Positions 40,301 to 53,254 of a stretch of DNA of 64,000 nt are shown one piece after another; within the stretch, counting starts at the first letter, position 1, and each line of letters opens with the position of its first letter. The notes under the pieces were generated by a model. That model was not told the DNA's origin and made no database searches. It worked only from the letters and a program-made list of their open reading frames with translations. This DNA comes from Tillus elongatus. Taxonomy: Eukaryota > Arthropoda > Insecta > Coleoptera > Cleridae. The translations under genes were made by a program, and so were the position numbers. The stretch covers positions 83,640,906 through 83,704,905 of the forward strand of contig OZ023267.1 in the NCBI GenBank assembly GCA_964006375.1. Direction: 5' to 3'.

Positions 40301-41460
40301 AAAAATAATTTGCATATCGTGTTAGACACAATGGCCTTAGTAATCATTTTTAGTTTTTGATTTTGGCACATCTACTACAAATATTAAAAAATAATACACA
40401 TTTCGGAAACGTCTTATTTGCTATCCCGATCTTCTTATGCACTTTTGCAAAAGGTGACAAAAAATAATTTGCATGGTTTTTCATACATAAGGACCTGAAT
40501 AATCATTTTCCGTTTTTATAATTTTGTCACAACTACTGCATATATAAAAAATAATACATATTAGAAAAACGTGGTAATAGCTATCCCCATCTTCTTATGT
40601 ACTTTTTTTACTTTTGCAAATGTTGACAAAAAATAATTTGAATGGTTTTTCATACATAAGGGCCTTAGTAACCATTTTTCGTTTTATAATTTTGGCACAT
40701 CTACTGCAATTATCAAAAAATCGTACATATTTGAAAAACGTGGTAATAGCTATCCCAATTTTCATATGCATTTTTTAAACTTTTGCAAAAGGTGACACAA
40801 AATAATTTGCATATCTTAGTATACACTAGGGCCTTGGCAATATATTTTTTTATTTTGGCACAAATTAAAAAAATAATACATATTTGAAAAACGTGGTAAT
40901 AGCTATCCCGATCTTCATATGCATTTTTTTTTACTTTTGCAAAGAGTGACAAAAATAATTTGCATGGTTTAACAGACATAAAGGCCTTGGTAATAATTTT
41001 TTGTTTTTATCATTTTGGCACATTCACTGCAAATGCGAAAACATAATACATATTTGGAAAACGTCCTAATTCCTATCCCAAATTTCATATGCATTTTTTT
41101 TACTTTTGCAAAAGGCGACAAAAAATAATTTGTGTATCTTATTATACACTAGGGTGTTGGTAATAACAAATAACAAAAAATAATACATATTTCGGAAACG
41201 TCTTAATTGCTATCTCGATCTTCTTATGCGTTTTTTTCACTTTTGCAAAGAGTGACTAAAAATAAGTTGCATGTGTTATTATACACTAGGGCGTTGGTAA
41301 TCATTTTTTGTTTTTATGATTTTGGCACATCTATTGTAAATATCAAAAAATAATACATATTTGAAAAACTTAGCAATAAGTATCGCGATGTTCAAATGAT
41401 TTTTGTTTTACTTTTCTAAAGGGCGACAAATAATTTGCATGGGTTGCTATACACTAGGTC
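37360..41460 (-). repeat. ~170-bp satellite array, reverse orientation (block 5)
   Basis: About 24 monomers in reverse complement, ending near gcatgggttgctatacactagg, which mirrors the first monomer of block 1 (19980-20010). Some monomers occur as near-identical groups: 37380-38200 is close to 38200-39170, a higher-order repeat of several monomers. Confidence 0.94.
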
Positions 41461-41567
41461 ATTGGTAACCTGTTTTTATTTCTATTTTGGTATTGGAGCC
41501 TTGGATTTATTCGGAAATATTTGTAATTTGGGTACATGTAACCAAAATAAAAAGTAATACATACTTA

Positions 41568-41570
<3 letters not shown>
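41461..41570 (-). repeat. right border of the satellite block (inverted copy of 19872-19980)
   Basis: Reads as the reverse complement of the left border: ggagccttggatttattcgg, then gggtacatgtaaccaaaata. The match continues outside the satellite and up to the TA tract, so the inverted similarity is not just shared satellite. Confidence 0.85.

Positions 41571-41636
<66 letters not shown>
41571..41636. repeat. (TA)n microsatellite
   Basis: About 66 bp of TA, the inverted counterpart of 19810-19871. Confidence 0.96.
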
Positions 41637-41639
<3 letters not shown>

Positions 41640-41906
41640 AGTTTTCTCTAGCTTATGTTAATAATAAACAATTAGTTTAGTGTTTATTGTTATTACTAAA
41701 CGCAAATTCCTGACTTGGTGGTTGTTTCTTCGGTAAGGTGCAGTAATATACATAATAGCAATCTATGGCTAGAATCTATGGCTAGCCATAAATTTACTAC
41801 GTTGAATCCGCTTCACTGATATTGTGGTCGCAAAGATCCATTCCGCTTTCTGCTGACCTTACGTGTAAATCTATGGCTGGGCATTTATGGATAACTTCAC
41901 GCAAAC
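41637..41906 (-). repeat. right terminal arm of the giant inverted block
   Basis: Reverse complement of the arm at 19531-19809: ttatgttaataataaacaat, ttggtggttgtttcttcggt, gaatccgcttcactgatatt, ending ggataacttcacgcaaac. Unlike the left side, no second arm follows. It joins non-repeat sequence (tagattgaggggg). Confidence 0.85.
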
Positions 41907-42104
41907 TAGATTGAGGGGGTTAAAGTTGAGGTATATAATAACTACTTGAAATTTTAACTGTGTACTATTTTGGCTCATTTCGAAATAGATCATGTTCAGC
42001 CTAGTATCTCCGGAAGGTAATCTGCAATTATCGTCATGGATTCTGAAAAACTACATTACCGATAGCTTTTAAACACTGACATCATAATGTTGCAACCAAA
42101 AAGG
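41907..42104. other. short unassigned stretch
   Basis: About 200 bp between the giant block and the PLE tail. No open frame or repeat was recognised. Confidence 0.3.
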
Positions 42105-43690
42105 GCGTTGGGATGCTAGGATATAAGTACAATTTGGTGAACCCAATTCATCACAATACAGTTTTTTGACCCGACGATTGTTTCTCTAACAAAGTTAACG
42201 TCATCAAGGGGATGAGTAAACCAAGCAGTTGCGAACAGTGTCCTCTAGGAAGGTATACAAACAGACCCCCCCCTGTTGAGTCTTAAATACCTGTGATTAA
42301 AACTGCATACCTGCCTTTATTATGCCGTGCGTCGTTATCAAATATTCCTTTTAAGAAGGACACGCTGGTTATTAAGATAACCGTTCGAACAATGGACTAC
42401 ATAGAACCGGACCTACTATATTCATCGAAACATTTTGTTTAAATTTCTAACATTATATATAATTTCGTAAGCATCAAGCTGACGCGACTGCGTCATATTT
42501 TTTATTAACTTGAGATTTTCTTTATCTACATGATGATTATTATCCCAAATATGCTGAGCAATACATGATTTGTCAATAGTGCCATATTTCAGTTGCGCTA
42601 AGTGTTCTTTAAATCTAGTTTCAATGGTTCTTTTAGTTTCCCCAACATATTTAAGTTCACAATCTTTACAAGCTATTTCATAGATTCCCGACACATCTGT
42701 GGTTTTATCTTTATCCTTTGGGTCACCTAGCAAATTTTTTAATGAATTTTGTGTAGAAAATGTTAACAACAAATTGGCTTTCTTAAAAATGCTATGAAAA
42801 CCTCTCGTAATTCGCGGTTCAACCGGTAAACAGACAACAGTTTTGTCTGTTTTATATTTTCTGAAAGTCGTAGATGCCGCTAACATTTTCTTTGTTTTAT
42901 GTTTATTGACTGGTTTCTCTACTAAGCAGACAGTGTAACTATTAAGTTTTTTAATAAATGAAGTGAATTTGAGACTGAAAAACTTTTTTGTTTAATAGGC
43001 ATGTCGGGGAATCTATAGCTGAAACAATAGGTCTCACCAATTTTCTGGGTTTATGAATTTTCGGGAGACAATACTTTTTAGGAACTTTAGGATTTGAAAC
43101 TTGTAACTTTTTTCCAAAATCTTTTGTAATAAGGTTATTAAATTGTTTTTAACTTCGGAAATCATTTTTGGGAGAGGGTTTCTATTTAGTTTTTTATACT
43201 GTCCTGATTCTATTGTGTTATATACTCTATCTTTATAATCGCTTTTATCTAAAATCACAACCTTATTACCCTTGTCTGCTTTAACTTAAAAACATTCTTT
43301 CTCTCGCAGTCGTTTAACTATATTTATTTGATTAACGTTTTTTGTATTATTGGGCTTATTTTTATTTAAATGTTTAGTGTATTTACCTTTACATGCTTGT
43401 CTAATAAAGGTTTTTGAAGGCTTAGTTAATTGTTTAATAGCTGTTTCAATACCGGCAATGACATCTAATAGATCATACTTTTGTGATTGCAAACCGAATT
43501 TTAGCCCTTTATTTAAAAGATCGATCTCATGTTTATTAAACGTCGGCGAATAAAGGTTTTCTACGAGGTAAACTTTCTGAGGAGATGGTTTCTCATTGTT
43601 AATTTGATGTTTTACAAGCTGTTTTAATTTACTGTTTTGTATATTGATCTTTTTCACTAACTTCGCGTTGATGACGTTAATATTCAAAAT
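42105..43690 (-). mobile_element. Penelope-like element, RT core deleted (copy 1)
   Basis: Minus strand, from upstream: N-terminal domain with LNKGLKFGLQSQKYDLLDVI, an in-frame stop at 43288-43286, then KADKGNKVVILDKSDY, a frameshift near 43090, LPKIHKPRKLVRPIVSA, and a jump to PVEPRITRGFHSIFKKANL and the GIY-YIG endonuclease. The PLE RT active site is absent, so about 250-300 codons are missing. The trailing part (42105-42420) is the element's terminal non-coding region. PLEs encode RT plus GIY-YIG endonuclease; this copy could move only with help. Confidence 0.85.
42422..42886 (-). pseudogene. PLE GIY-YIG endonuclease region
   Basis: 154-codon frame with the family linker CLPVEPRITRGFHSIFKK, then GIYEIACKDCELKYVGETKR, where GIY and YVG are the name-giving motifs and Cys-x2-Cys precedes YVG as usual in PLEs. 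RTIETRFKEHLAQ (catalytic Arg helix), SCIAQHIWDNNHHVD and a Glu in DAYEIIYN follow. All expected catalytic residues seem present, yet the upstream RT is broken, so the frame is only part of a larger original protein. It nicks target DNA in family members. Confidence 0.85.
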
Positions 43691-43815
43691 TATCTAGCTT
43701 AAAGCATTTTTAAAAAAGCCAATTTGTTGCTAATATTTTCTACAAAAAAATACATTAAAAAATTTGCTAGGTAACCCAAAGGATAAAGATAACATCACAT
43801 ATTTGTTAGTAATCT

Positions 43816-45865
43816 ATGAAATAGGTTGTTAGGATTTGTAACCGTTCGGAAATATTTTTTTATTTATAAGGTATTGAACTGAAAGGTAAAAGGTTCATGG
43901 TAAAAGATCTATAAAAGACCGAGAGTACTTATTCGATGGTTGCCCGCGATTGATATCTCGCGAGTGACTTCAAGTGGATTTAAATCTGGACGATAGTGAG
44001 GTCACTATAACCTAGCAAACTCCAACCTAAATGCCCCTATCTCTCAGATTTATTATTTTACAAGATTGAGAACACTCAGTTTGATTTGAATAGGTAAAGA
44101 TAATCAAATACTTACTCGACTTTTATCCTGTTCTGCCCAAAGTCCTAGATATATGAGATCTTCAAGTTAGAACACTGTTACTAGGATGCTTAGTTAACTT
44201 ATAGATAGCTAGATAGTAGATATGAAGAATTTCCAGCTATAATGCCACCAGGATTGAGAAAGTTTAGGGAGGAATTGTTATTCAATTAAGCAGATATTAA
44301 AAGAAATACTTAAATTTATTGACATTAATTAATCGTGGGAATTATTCAACTTATCTCTCTTGTTGAATTAAATAAACATTGCATGTTACAGGAAAGAAAA
44401 TAAAGATTGCTTCTTACAAGAAAGCAATTAAATATTAAATGTTACAGGCAAGAAAGTAAATATTAAATGAGAGTAATTAGTTTTCTATCAGATCTACTTA
44501 TGTTTTTTAACTTTGACAGATCAGGTATAATTTCCAAATGTTTTCCTGGCCAGGTAATGTTTCATTGTCTAAGTAATAACAAACCAAAATAGCGAGAGAA
44601 GCTCAAATATTGCAAAGTTCAAATGAGTGTTTCCTGTTGTATAAATGACAATTTAAAACATTTGAAGATTAGAAAATTTATGAACAGAGAATGTTGCTTA
44701 ATTAAAAGATACAAAATTTTATTGTTTCACATCATTAACAAAATAGTAAGAGAAAAATACAAAATATATTTATCATGGTCCGGCAATCTTACTGAGTAAT
44801 GTTTTAGTTTTAACTGAATCAAAGTTTATATTGCAAGTTGAGAAAAATTCTAAATGACGTATGAATGTTTGAAAAATCACGCACATAAAACTCAAAACGA
44901 CTTACTTGGGGTAGTCGACCTCAAGGAGCTCACCGCGATCTCTAGGGTCCCAATTCACCTGTTGATTGGTTGCGGAGACGGCATAAGTGGACATCAGCTG
45001 TTAGTGCCTACCATAGGCGCTTAATTTCTCCCAAGAAAAAAGTCAGGAAGTGGTGGAAAACATTTTCTTAGGTGACGACCAGATAAATTTTACATACCAT
45101 GTACTATGGAGAGGTCAGCAGACCTGGGGCTAAACCTTGATACACCTGAATATATACGGAAGTCTCAGACAAGAGAGCTAATTTTTGTTTCTGAACCTGG
45201 GATCGAGAATTTGTTTTTAGAAATGAAGTCATTTACTCGAAACTACGTTGAACAATTTTCACGGAACCTTAATTTTCACTTAAACTGAGCTAAAATTAGT
45301 TATAACACTTACAGACAGCTATAATAGTCGATATTAATTGCAATAAATTAATGTTTCAATTGATTTTGCCTTGGTTACCCGACAGAAAAAATCCGCTCTT
45401 GACTTGAGATGTTAATTGCAAGGCGGTCGGAATCGGACTTCTTACGCAGGCATTGAGCGCGCCTCGTCCGCTGGTTTGGCGCGCTTTCTCTAACGGTCGT
45501 TTGTGTTTTCTTTCTAGCTTCATGTGTCGGAAAGAGGTAGAGCGAAAGATCTATTTTTGATTGCGAAGAACTCTGCGACCTACCCCAGTGTTGGCGGTTC
45601 TTAACCGTTTTTTCGTTGGATCATGATGACGTCAGCCTCTATTTTAAGCAAATATTCCGTCTCTTGATAATTTAATTTCAACGTACATAAAAGGAATGCA
45701 GTACTGGCACCACAATGGTAAAAGTTATTAGCGAATTTTCAATAGATAATAACGAAAATTTGAATTGCTTTCCAGAGATAAAGTCACCCACTATTATTTA
45801 AGCTTCTTGGGGGTTCTCTTTATGTCAGTAAGGGAGTAACGGTGGTGAATAAAACCACAATCGTT
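43816..45865. other. ~2-kb insertion within PLE copy 2, unidentified
   Basis: AT-rich left half; right half GC-richer (44900-45650). ACTTGGGGTAGTCG (about 44905) and ctgcgacctaccccagtg (about 45573-45590) form an imperfect inverted pair that could be ends of a DNA element. A 60-codon frame at 45106-45288 is unrecognised and probably chance. Confidence 0.35.
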
Positions 45866-46354
45866 ACAGATTGTGAACTTAAATATGTTGGGAAAACTAA
45901 AAGAACCATTGAAACTAGATTTAAAGAACATTAAGCGCAACTGAGATATGGCACTATTGACAAATCATGTATTGCTCAGCATATTTTGAATAATAATCAT
46001 CATGTAGATAAAGAAAATCTCAAGTTAATAAAAAATGTCAGGCAGTCGCGGTAGCTTGATCCTTACGAAAGTATATGTATCATTAGAAATTTGAACAAAA
46101 ATGTTTCGATGAATAGAGTAGGTAGTCCATTGTTCGAACTGTTATCTTAATAACCAGCGTGTCCTTCTTAGAAGAAATATTTGATAACGACGCACAGCAT
46201 AACAAAGGCAGGTATGCATTTTTAATCACAGGGATTTAAGACTCAACAGTGTGGGTCTGTCTGTATACCTTCCTAGAGGACGCTGTTCGCAACTGCCAGG
46301 CAACTAACGTATAAATAGTAGTTCTAGTCTTTACTCAATTAGTGTACTCATCCC

Positions 46355-46402
46355 CTTGATGACGATAACTTTGTTAGCGAAACGATCGTCGGGTCAAAAA
46401 AC
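46355..46402 (+). ncRNA. hammerhead-ribozyme-like motif in the PLE terminal region (degenerate)
   Basis: ccttgatgac / gataac-ttt-gttagc / gaaacgatcgtcggg has the shape of a hammerhead core: TGATGA, a stem-loop (gataac paired with gttagc, one mismatch), then GAAAC. Hammerheads are known in PLE terminal repeats. Here the first core base is T instead of C and an extra C precedes the stem, so activity is doubtful. A related copy is at about 42168-42205 (minus strand). Confidence 0.35.
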
Positions 46403-46470
46403 TGTATTGTGATGAATTGGGTTCTCCAAATTGTACTTATCAGTGCTCATCACAGGTACCAATCTTCCCT

Positions 46471-47331
46471 CATTGCTAGGATATATAAAAAAATGTATCT
46501 GTGATTGTTAAATGGCTCTGTCAGGTCTCAGTGTGTGTCCCCAGCTGTGGAAAATACGCATTAGTGATCTCAAATTACGCCGACTCAATGAGGCTGATAC
46601 AGAGTTTAAAGCGCCGCAACCGAGTTATTGGGACCGCTACTGGGTTACAACTTAGCAAGCTTTGGCAGTTTTAAATGCCTGTAATGTTGAATTTTGAACT
46701 TCGAACTACCTTAACCTCGCCCAGCACGTACAATTTTTCGAATGGAAGGTTCGGTTCGGTTCGAAATTTTGAGGCTTTGCACACCTCACATTTAACTAAT
46801 AAAACTAGAGTTCAAAAAATTAGCATTTATTAGATTAAAGTTTTGAAGTAACTTAATTTTCTTATTATTTTAGAACTTCTCGTTTTTATTGACCATTCAG
46901 GGTTTTAATGATCTTGGACGCACATCATCTACAACTAATAGTGGTTATTTGTGACGTTCAATGGAAGATTGTTACTTAGGGTTGTGTTATATATCAGCGA
47001 TAATTTAATGCGTGTTTCATGCCATTAAATAACACTGGATTGCACCATTTATAGCAGTTTTATCGATTTTGGGATTTTTCATTCAGACAAATATAGCTTT
47101 CACACCAAATGTCAAAAATTAAATAAACTGCAATTCCGTAATTGTTCTTGCCCTTACTTGGGGAAACCATTCCATGCTTTGTGAGCTTATTTTATTGTTT
47201 ATAGTTTTCAGCATTTTTTGAAAATAAATATATTATTATTATACTAGACATATGTAGAGACTTCTTATCTGGCTTCACAAATGTTAGTTTTCTTCTCTGT
47301 AACCGGTTTTGATATTTTCGTTATATAGAAC
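46471..47331. other. no identified gene
   Basis: Mixed AT-rich sequence. 46690-46793 resembles the cgaaccgaac repeat at 18718-18850 in inverted orientation. No coding frame was recognised. Confidence 0.35.
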
Positions 47332-47620
47332 CTGCTTTATTGCTGTTGTTGTTAATTAGTTATTTTTTATTATTATTATTGTTATGGTTATTATTGTTAT
47401 AAGTTAATTCTACTTTCATGTTAAATATTGACATATATCACATAGACATTTTAAAAATGCCATCTGTCAATATTATTATATTTGTTTTCTTTTTTTTTTT
47501 TTTTTTTGGTCAAAACACCATAACACAGAGTTTTTTTATAGTGGTCAGGAATACATAAATTCAATTTTCTTCTGTCTGGTGATGCTGTCAAGCAGCGAAA
47601 CTGGTCAAATTAATCTTGTA
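47332..47620. repeat. SINE-free copy of the repeat at 17862-18520
   Basis: attgctgttgttgttaatta, then ctactttcatgttaaatatt, acatatatcacatagacatt, tcaaaacacc and gcgaaactggtc follow in the same order as the flanks of SINE copy 2. It holds only ctttcatg|ttaaatattg where the SINE sits, so it is an empty-site homologue. Confidence 0.7.
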
Positions 47621-49640
47621 TTGCGTATTGATTCAAATATCATGAAATTTTCATTTTTAATCCCTATTAAGTGTCAAGGGACAAAGAAAATTACAATGTA
47701 TTCAAATACAAACATTCAAAGCCAACACATTATAATTGGCGACCCATAATCATTTGCATAGAAAACAAACAACAAATGTTTACAAGCAGAATAATCTGTT
47801 ATACCCAACTCTGCACTTTACCCATTATTTTCTTGTGGCTCTAAGGCTACTGAACACAAAGTATTGGTATTGAATGAAGAATACACCACATACTCAGCAG
47901 TTAGCATGTTTTTACTGTTTCGCTATCTATTTGTGTAATGTAGTGGAACTACATCTTCTGTTACTCACTTAGAGGGCGTGGATCGATTCTTAGGAATTGC
48001 AGATTTTGTCGCTTTATGTTGGATGTTTGCCTCTAATCTCTTTAATTGTTACCTTCTCATGCCTATTCTTCGATTTTAATAACTCAAAGTGTCAAATGCA
48101 TATGTTACTAGTAGCACCTTTCATCTTTGATTTGTGTCGCACTGGATGTAAATTGCATTTCTGTAGAATTTTTTATTTCTTATTATCAAGGGAAGGAAAT
48201 ATTTACTAAACAATATATTTCTTCATATGTTGATAAATTTATCAAGCTGTACTACTAATTAATTCATGAATCAACACGATTTTTGAAGTACAATGATTCA
48301 AAAAACAGATGGAAAAGAATCTGCTATTTAATTTTCTTGAAGAAAAATCCCACTTCGAAACAATTTATTAAGACTTGAGAAAAAGTCTCTACATCTATTT
48401 TTAATATGGAACTGTTTCACCAAGTAAAGGCAATAACAATCAATGAAATTTTTTATTTATTAACCAAGTTTTAGTTCCCATCAAACTTTCTCTACAGTTA
48501 ACTTCATAACTATTTACACTTCTATTTTAATTATAAGTTGACAAACTCATTTAATTTTTCTTTTTCACTGCTTAAATCGCTAGCAGGCAGGCTAGAGAAA
48601 CTGATTCAACAATCGACATTTTTCCTTTATATAGGCCAAGATACTGTTTATGAGAGGTCCTGTCCGCAGTTTGTTTCGAGCAGTTTATTCTCGACATATT
48701 GTGTTGGAAGTTCTTGTATAAGGTCGTCAATAGGTCTCTGTCGCCCATCTATATAGTGGTTGTTCAATACATGGGTCAATATCTAAATTTATAAGCTGGG
48801 TAGGGTTGATCTCCTTTTTGACTTGCAGGTTGTGACCTTGTACTTGGTTTAACCTAGGCAACTTCCAGATACAGTGTTGTATTATTGAACAAAATTTTTC
48901 TTTGGCCCGGCAATATTCGGTTAAGTGTGGCAACATGCCAATGACAAATATCATGTAAAACTATGTTGCAGTTGTGTGACTTGGGACTTCTCTAAAACTG
49001 ACAATAACTAACAAACGGTTATCTAGTGAATGTGTTCTCAGTAGTTTTAATAAAAATAAATGATTTATTCTATTTTCTTCCAGACCTTTCGTGTAAGAAG
49101 TGAAGATGGCACTGTCCTTCAAAGAGTGAAGCTGAGCTAAGTTGGGTTGGTGTTGCGATTCCAATCAGTTTTCCTTGGGTGTGGTTAATTTTGCAAGAAT
49201 TGTTCTTAAATAGAATAAGTAAAGAACACAGCAAATCGTTTTATAGAGTTTACTTACTTATTATGTGCATGTGTTTTTTTTAGATACTTGATGCACAAAA
49301 CGGCACCCACAAAAATTGGGTGCCAAGTTGTGTATGACTGACAAAATAAAAATGCAGTAAATAAATCATTTAAATGAATATACTTTTTATTTTTTCCTCA
49401 ATTTAGTTATCCTAATTTCGGCACGTTTATAGTAGGTGGTTAAATTATGCATAATGTAATTTAATGCAAATTTAATTTCAGAAACTTATATGATAAGTTG
49501 GTGTTTATAAGTGTTTTACTACCAAATGAACAAAAGTCACGGGCGTGTGGTGGGATATCAAATAGGTGAAGCAATGGATTACAGCAGCCAGATTTTTCAG
49601 ATCAAAAGTTAAAAATTTGATTTATGCATCAAACCGAAAC
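47621..49640. other. no identified gene
   Basis: About 2 kb of AT-rich sequence. Minus-strand frames at 48727-48954 (IQHCIWKLPRLNQVQGHN) and 48961-49164 have protein-like composition but no recognised domain and no convincing splice sites. They may be remains of an unidentified element. Confidence 0.3.
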
Positions 49641-49663
49641 GTTTTAGCTTAAAACACGATTAC

Positions 49664-49847
49664 ATGCAGCACTTGCTCTTGCTATGTCTTTTAACAATTT
49701 TGTGCAAGTTATCCAAGTCCGAAATAAATACCTCCACGTATTCCACAATTTGTTCTCTTTTTGCGAAGACGTCGATGAAAACAGAAGATAGGGCCAGCAG
49801 AAGAATTTGGAAATTGTTTCACAACCCATTACCCACTGATATGTTTG
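49664..49847 (+). other. candidate first coding exon of a secreted protein
   Basis: ATG at 49664 opens a signal-peptide-like stretch (MQHLLLLCLLTILCKLSKSE) followed by a hydrophilic segment with ASRRIWKLFHNPLPTDMFG. At 49847 it meets a GTAAAT splice donor, and the frame would stop soon after (tattaa) if unspliced. The protein is not recognised. Evidence is limited to the leader-like N-terminus and the donor. The minus-strand frame over the same bases (49644-49931) is an alternative. Confidence 0.3.
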
Positions 49848-50348
49848 GTAAATACTGCTATTAAAGTGGCGTTTAAAACTTGTAATTTCCTTCGTTAATT
49901 TTAATGTAAGCGTTGGTTGACCATCATGCAATATTTTCTGTTTTTCCTCTCATTTGCACCTTACTTCAAAGATGACGCATCGATCGACTGACCAATACTG
50001 ACTCGCGTAAGCGGATTCTAAACTGCTTACTGGACACGATATAAACTGGATATATAAAACAATAACCTTTATACGGACTGCAGTGGTATAGACAGAGCGT
50101 AGACAGAAGGAAATAAGACATCCCAACCCCTGATTATCGGATTTACGCGCTTGCATCTGTCGCATATTATGCAGTGTCATTGCGTCTGTCTGGCGTTTGC
50201 TACATTGCCAAACTCTATAAATATTCCAAATAACTACCTACAACTAGATTCAAACTTAATGAAAGGAAAATATAATTTTACCAGAAATATTTAGGGGAAG
50301 CAGTAGTGCTTCAATTGCTTCCATGGACCGCACGTCGCTAAAAAAAAA
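49848..50348. other. no identified gene
   Basis: If the exon at 49664 is real this would be intron. Only short minus-strand frames occur here, and none is recognised. Confidence 0.3.
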
Positions 50349-51694
<1,346 letters not shown>

Positions 51695-51704
51695 AAAGCA
51701 CCTT

Positions 51705-52180
51705 TTGTATCTTACACAGTCTGTGTCAAATGAAGTCAGCACTATTGCAAGCGTCCTTATTTTTGGAGCTAGAAAGTCAGTTTAATTTGCAAACTTATTT
51801 GCATTTTCCGCTGATCTCGATTATGCAAAAAAAAAGAATTGAATGTCAAATTTCCGTAATATCTTGGAAAATGTATTTTTTTCAATGGAACACCCTGTAT
51901 ATTGTCATTTTATATAAAAGAAAATTTAATTCTAAGGAAAAAGTTTAAGATACATAACTTTTCTTAGAATTGAATTTTCTTTCATATAAAATGTTCCTTT
52001 GAAGGAAAATAATTTTCCAAGATATGGAAATTTGACATTAAATTGTTTTTTTTTACATAATCGAGATCAGCGGAAAAATGCACATAAGTTTGCTAATCTA
52101 ACAGACTTTGTAGCTCCAAAAATAAAGAAGTTAGCAATAGTGCTGACTTCATTTGAAACAGGCTGTATATCATATATCCA
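51705..52180. repeat. foldback palindrome (MITE-like)
   Basis: Left arm 51712-51950 and right arm 51955-52175 are reverse complements with mismatches: tcaaatgaagtcagcactat / atagtgctgacttcatttga, and ccgctgatctcgattatg / cataatcgagatcagcgg. Outer ends read cacagtctgtgtcaaat and atttgaaacaggctgtat. No coding. It abuts the hairpin end of copy B. Confidence 0.85.
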
Positions 52181-52763
52181 AGGTTACATGAATAAGATGG
52201 AAAATATTTTTGTCTCATTTTATATACAGGTGTTCCATTGAAAACATCAGATGTTTGATTTGTATCACGAAATCTGTACTTATAGAAAAAACTATTTGCA
52301 TAATTGAATTCTAGGTAAAAAAATATATTAGAATTAGTTTTCACAGTTTTATTATCACATAAAGGAGGTAAAAGGGGTGTCGAAAAATGACAAAATTTCC
52401 AAATCATGCTGTAGCTCAACAACAAATAGTGCCATGTCAGTTTTGATTTCGGCATCGTTAGTTTCACAAAAGAAATGAAATACGGACACTCTGTGCATGT
52501 ACTACCATTTTCTATTTTTTATGCAAAATATATTTGGGGTAGCTGTAGTAAAATGTGCATGCTAACACCATCTATTATTGGCGGAGAAAGTTGTCCAATT
52601 GATTGAAAAATCGGCCATTTTAGTTGACGATCTCTGGTATGTAATCGTAACCCCAAATGAAAGCAAAACTTTTGCAAAGTTTTATAGTTGACCATAGTTA
52701 AAGAAAATATAATGATCCTTTGATTTCAATGTGATAGGACTACCGATAAAAAATCTGGCTCAA
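52181..52763. other. no identified gene
   Basis: AT-rich with only short frames. The right part (from about 52500) may belong to the Harbinger-like remnant that follows. Confidence 0.3.
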
Positions 52764-52973
52764 TCAGTGTATACAGTGCTGCCTAAAAGTACCAAACCAT
52801 CGAGAAATGAAGATTATTATGAACATATAATACCAAATTACACTTCAGATGATTTTCGTAACCATGTTAGAATGTCTTGAACAACTTTCCATGAATTGTT
52901 AATTACAAACAATGCCGACAAAAATAGATATATTCAGAACACTACACATGCTACAGCATCATGTGAGTTAGTC
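52764..52973 (+). pseudogene. PIF/Harbinger transposase fragment
   Basis: Plus-strand frame with DYYEHIIPNYTSDDFRNHVR, then MS, a stop, and TTFHELL. The phrase IP.YT.DDF..H.RMS.TTF is the conserved N-terminal part of PIF/Harbinger-type transposases, upstream of the DDE domain. The stop interrupts this motif and no DDE residues follow, so it is a dead scrap of about 70 codons. Confidence 0.5.
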
Positions 52974-53254
52974 GGTGAAAATTAGTCCCGCTTTCAGAAA
53001 TCTGCCGTAGTTGAGTTGGATCTGAATTTCAGCGGTACTGGTGGACGCATACGTTGGCTCAACTATTTAATTATTGGCGCCTGGTGGACGCAGCCATTGA
53101 TATACATGGATAGATCTATCAAACAAGGACTTTTGGCCCCAATAAGTTCATATAAAAGAGAGCTTTACTAAACCATTTTACAAGAAAATATAATAAATTA
53201 AAAGATAGGTAACTAAATAACTTCAAAAGATTTATTACATAAAAAGTATATAGA
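52974..53254. other. no identified gene
   Basis: Includes two related phrases (tggtggacgcatacgttggc and tggtggacgcagccattg). Nothing else was recognised. Confidence 0.25.

Larger units (their letters stand above)
43693..46470 (+). mobile_element. Penelope-like element, opposite strand, split by an insertion (copy 2)
   Basis: Plus-strand sequence 43693-43815 matches the linker before the GIY-YIG domain of copy 1 (agccaatttgttgctaatat; ttgctaggtaacccaaagga). The rest resumes at 45866 with DCELKYVGKTKRTIETRFKEH, a stop, SCIAQHILNNNHHVDKENLK, a further stop, and the terminal region 46140-46470. Between them are about 2 kb of foreign sequence. Copies 1 and 2 meet head to head at about 43692. Confidence 0.75.

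Noticed and set aside
45106..45288. 60-codon plus-strand frame (MERSADLGLNLDTPEYIRK...)
   Set aside because: Short, without known motifs or splice context. It lies in an insertion of unknown type.
46355..46402. Confident active hammerhead ribozyme
   Set aside because: The first core C is T and an extra base precedes stem II. It is kept only as a hammerhead-like candidate.
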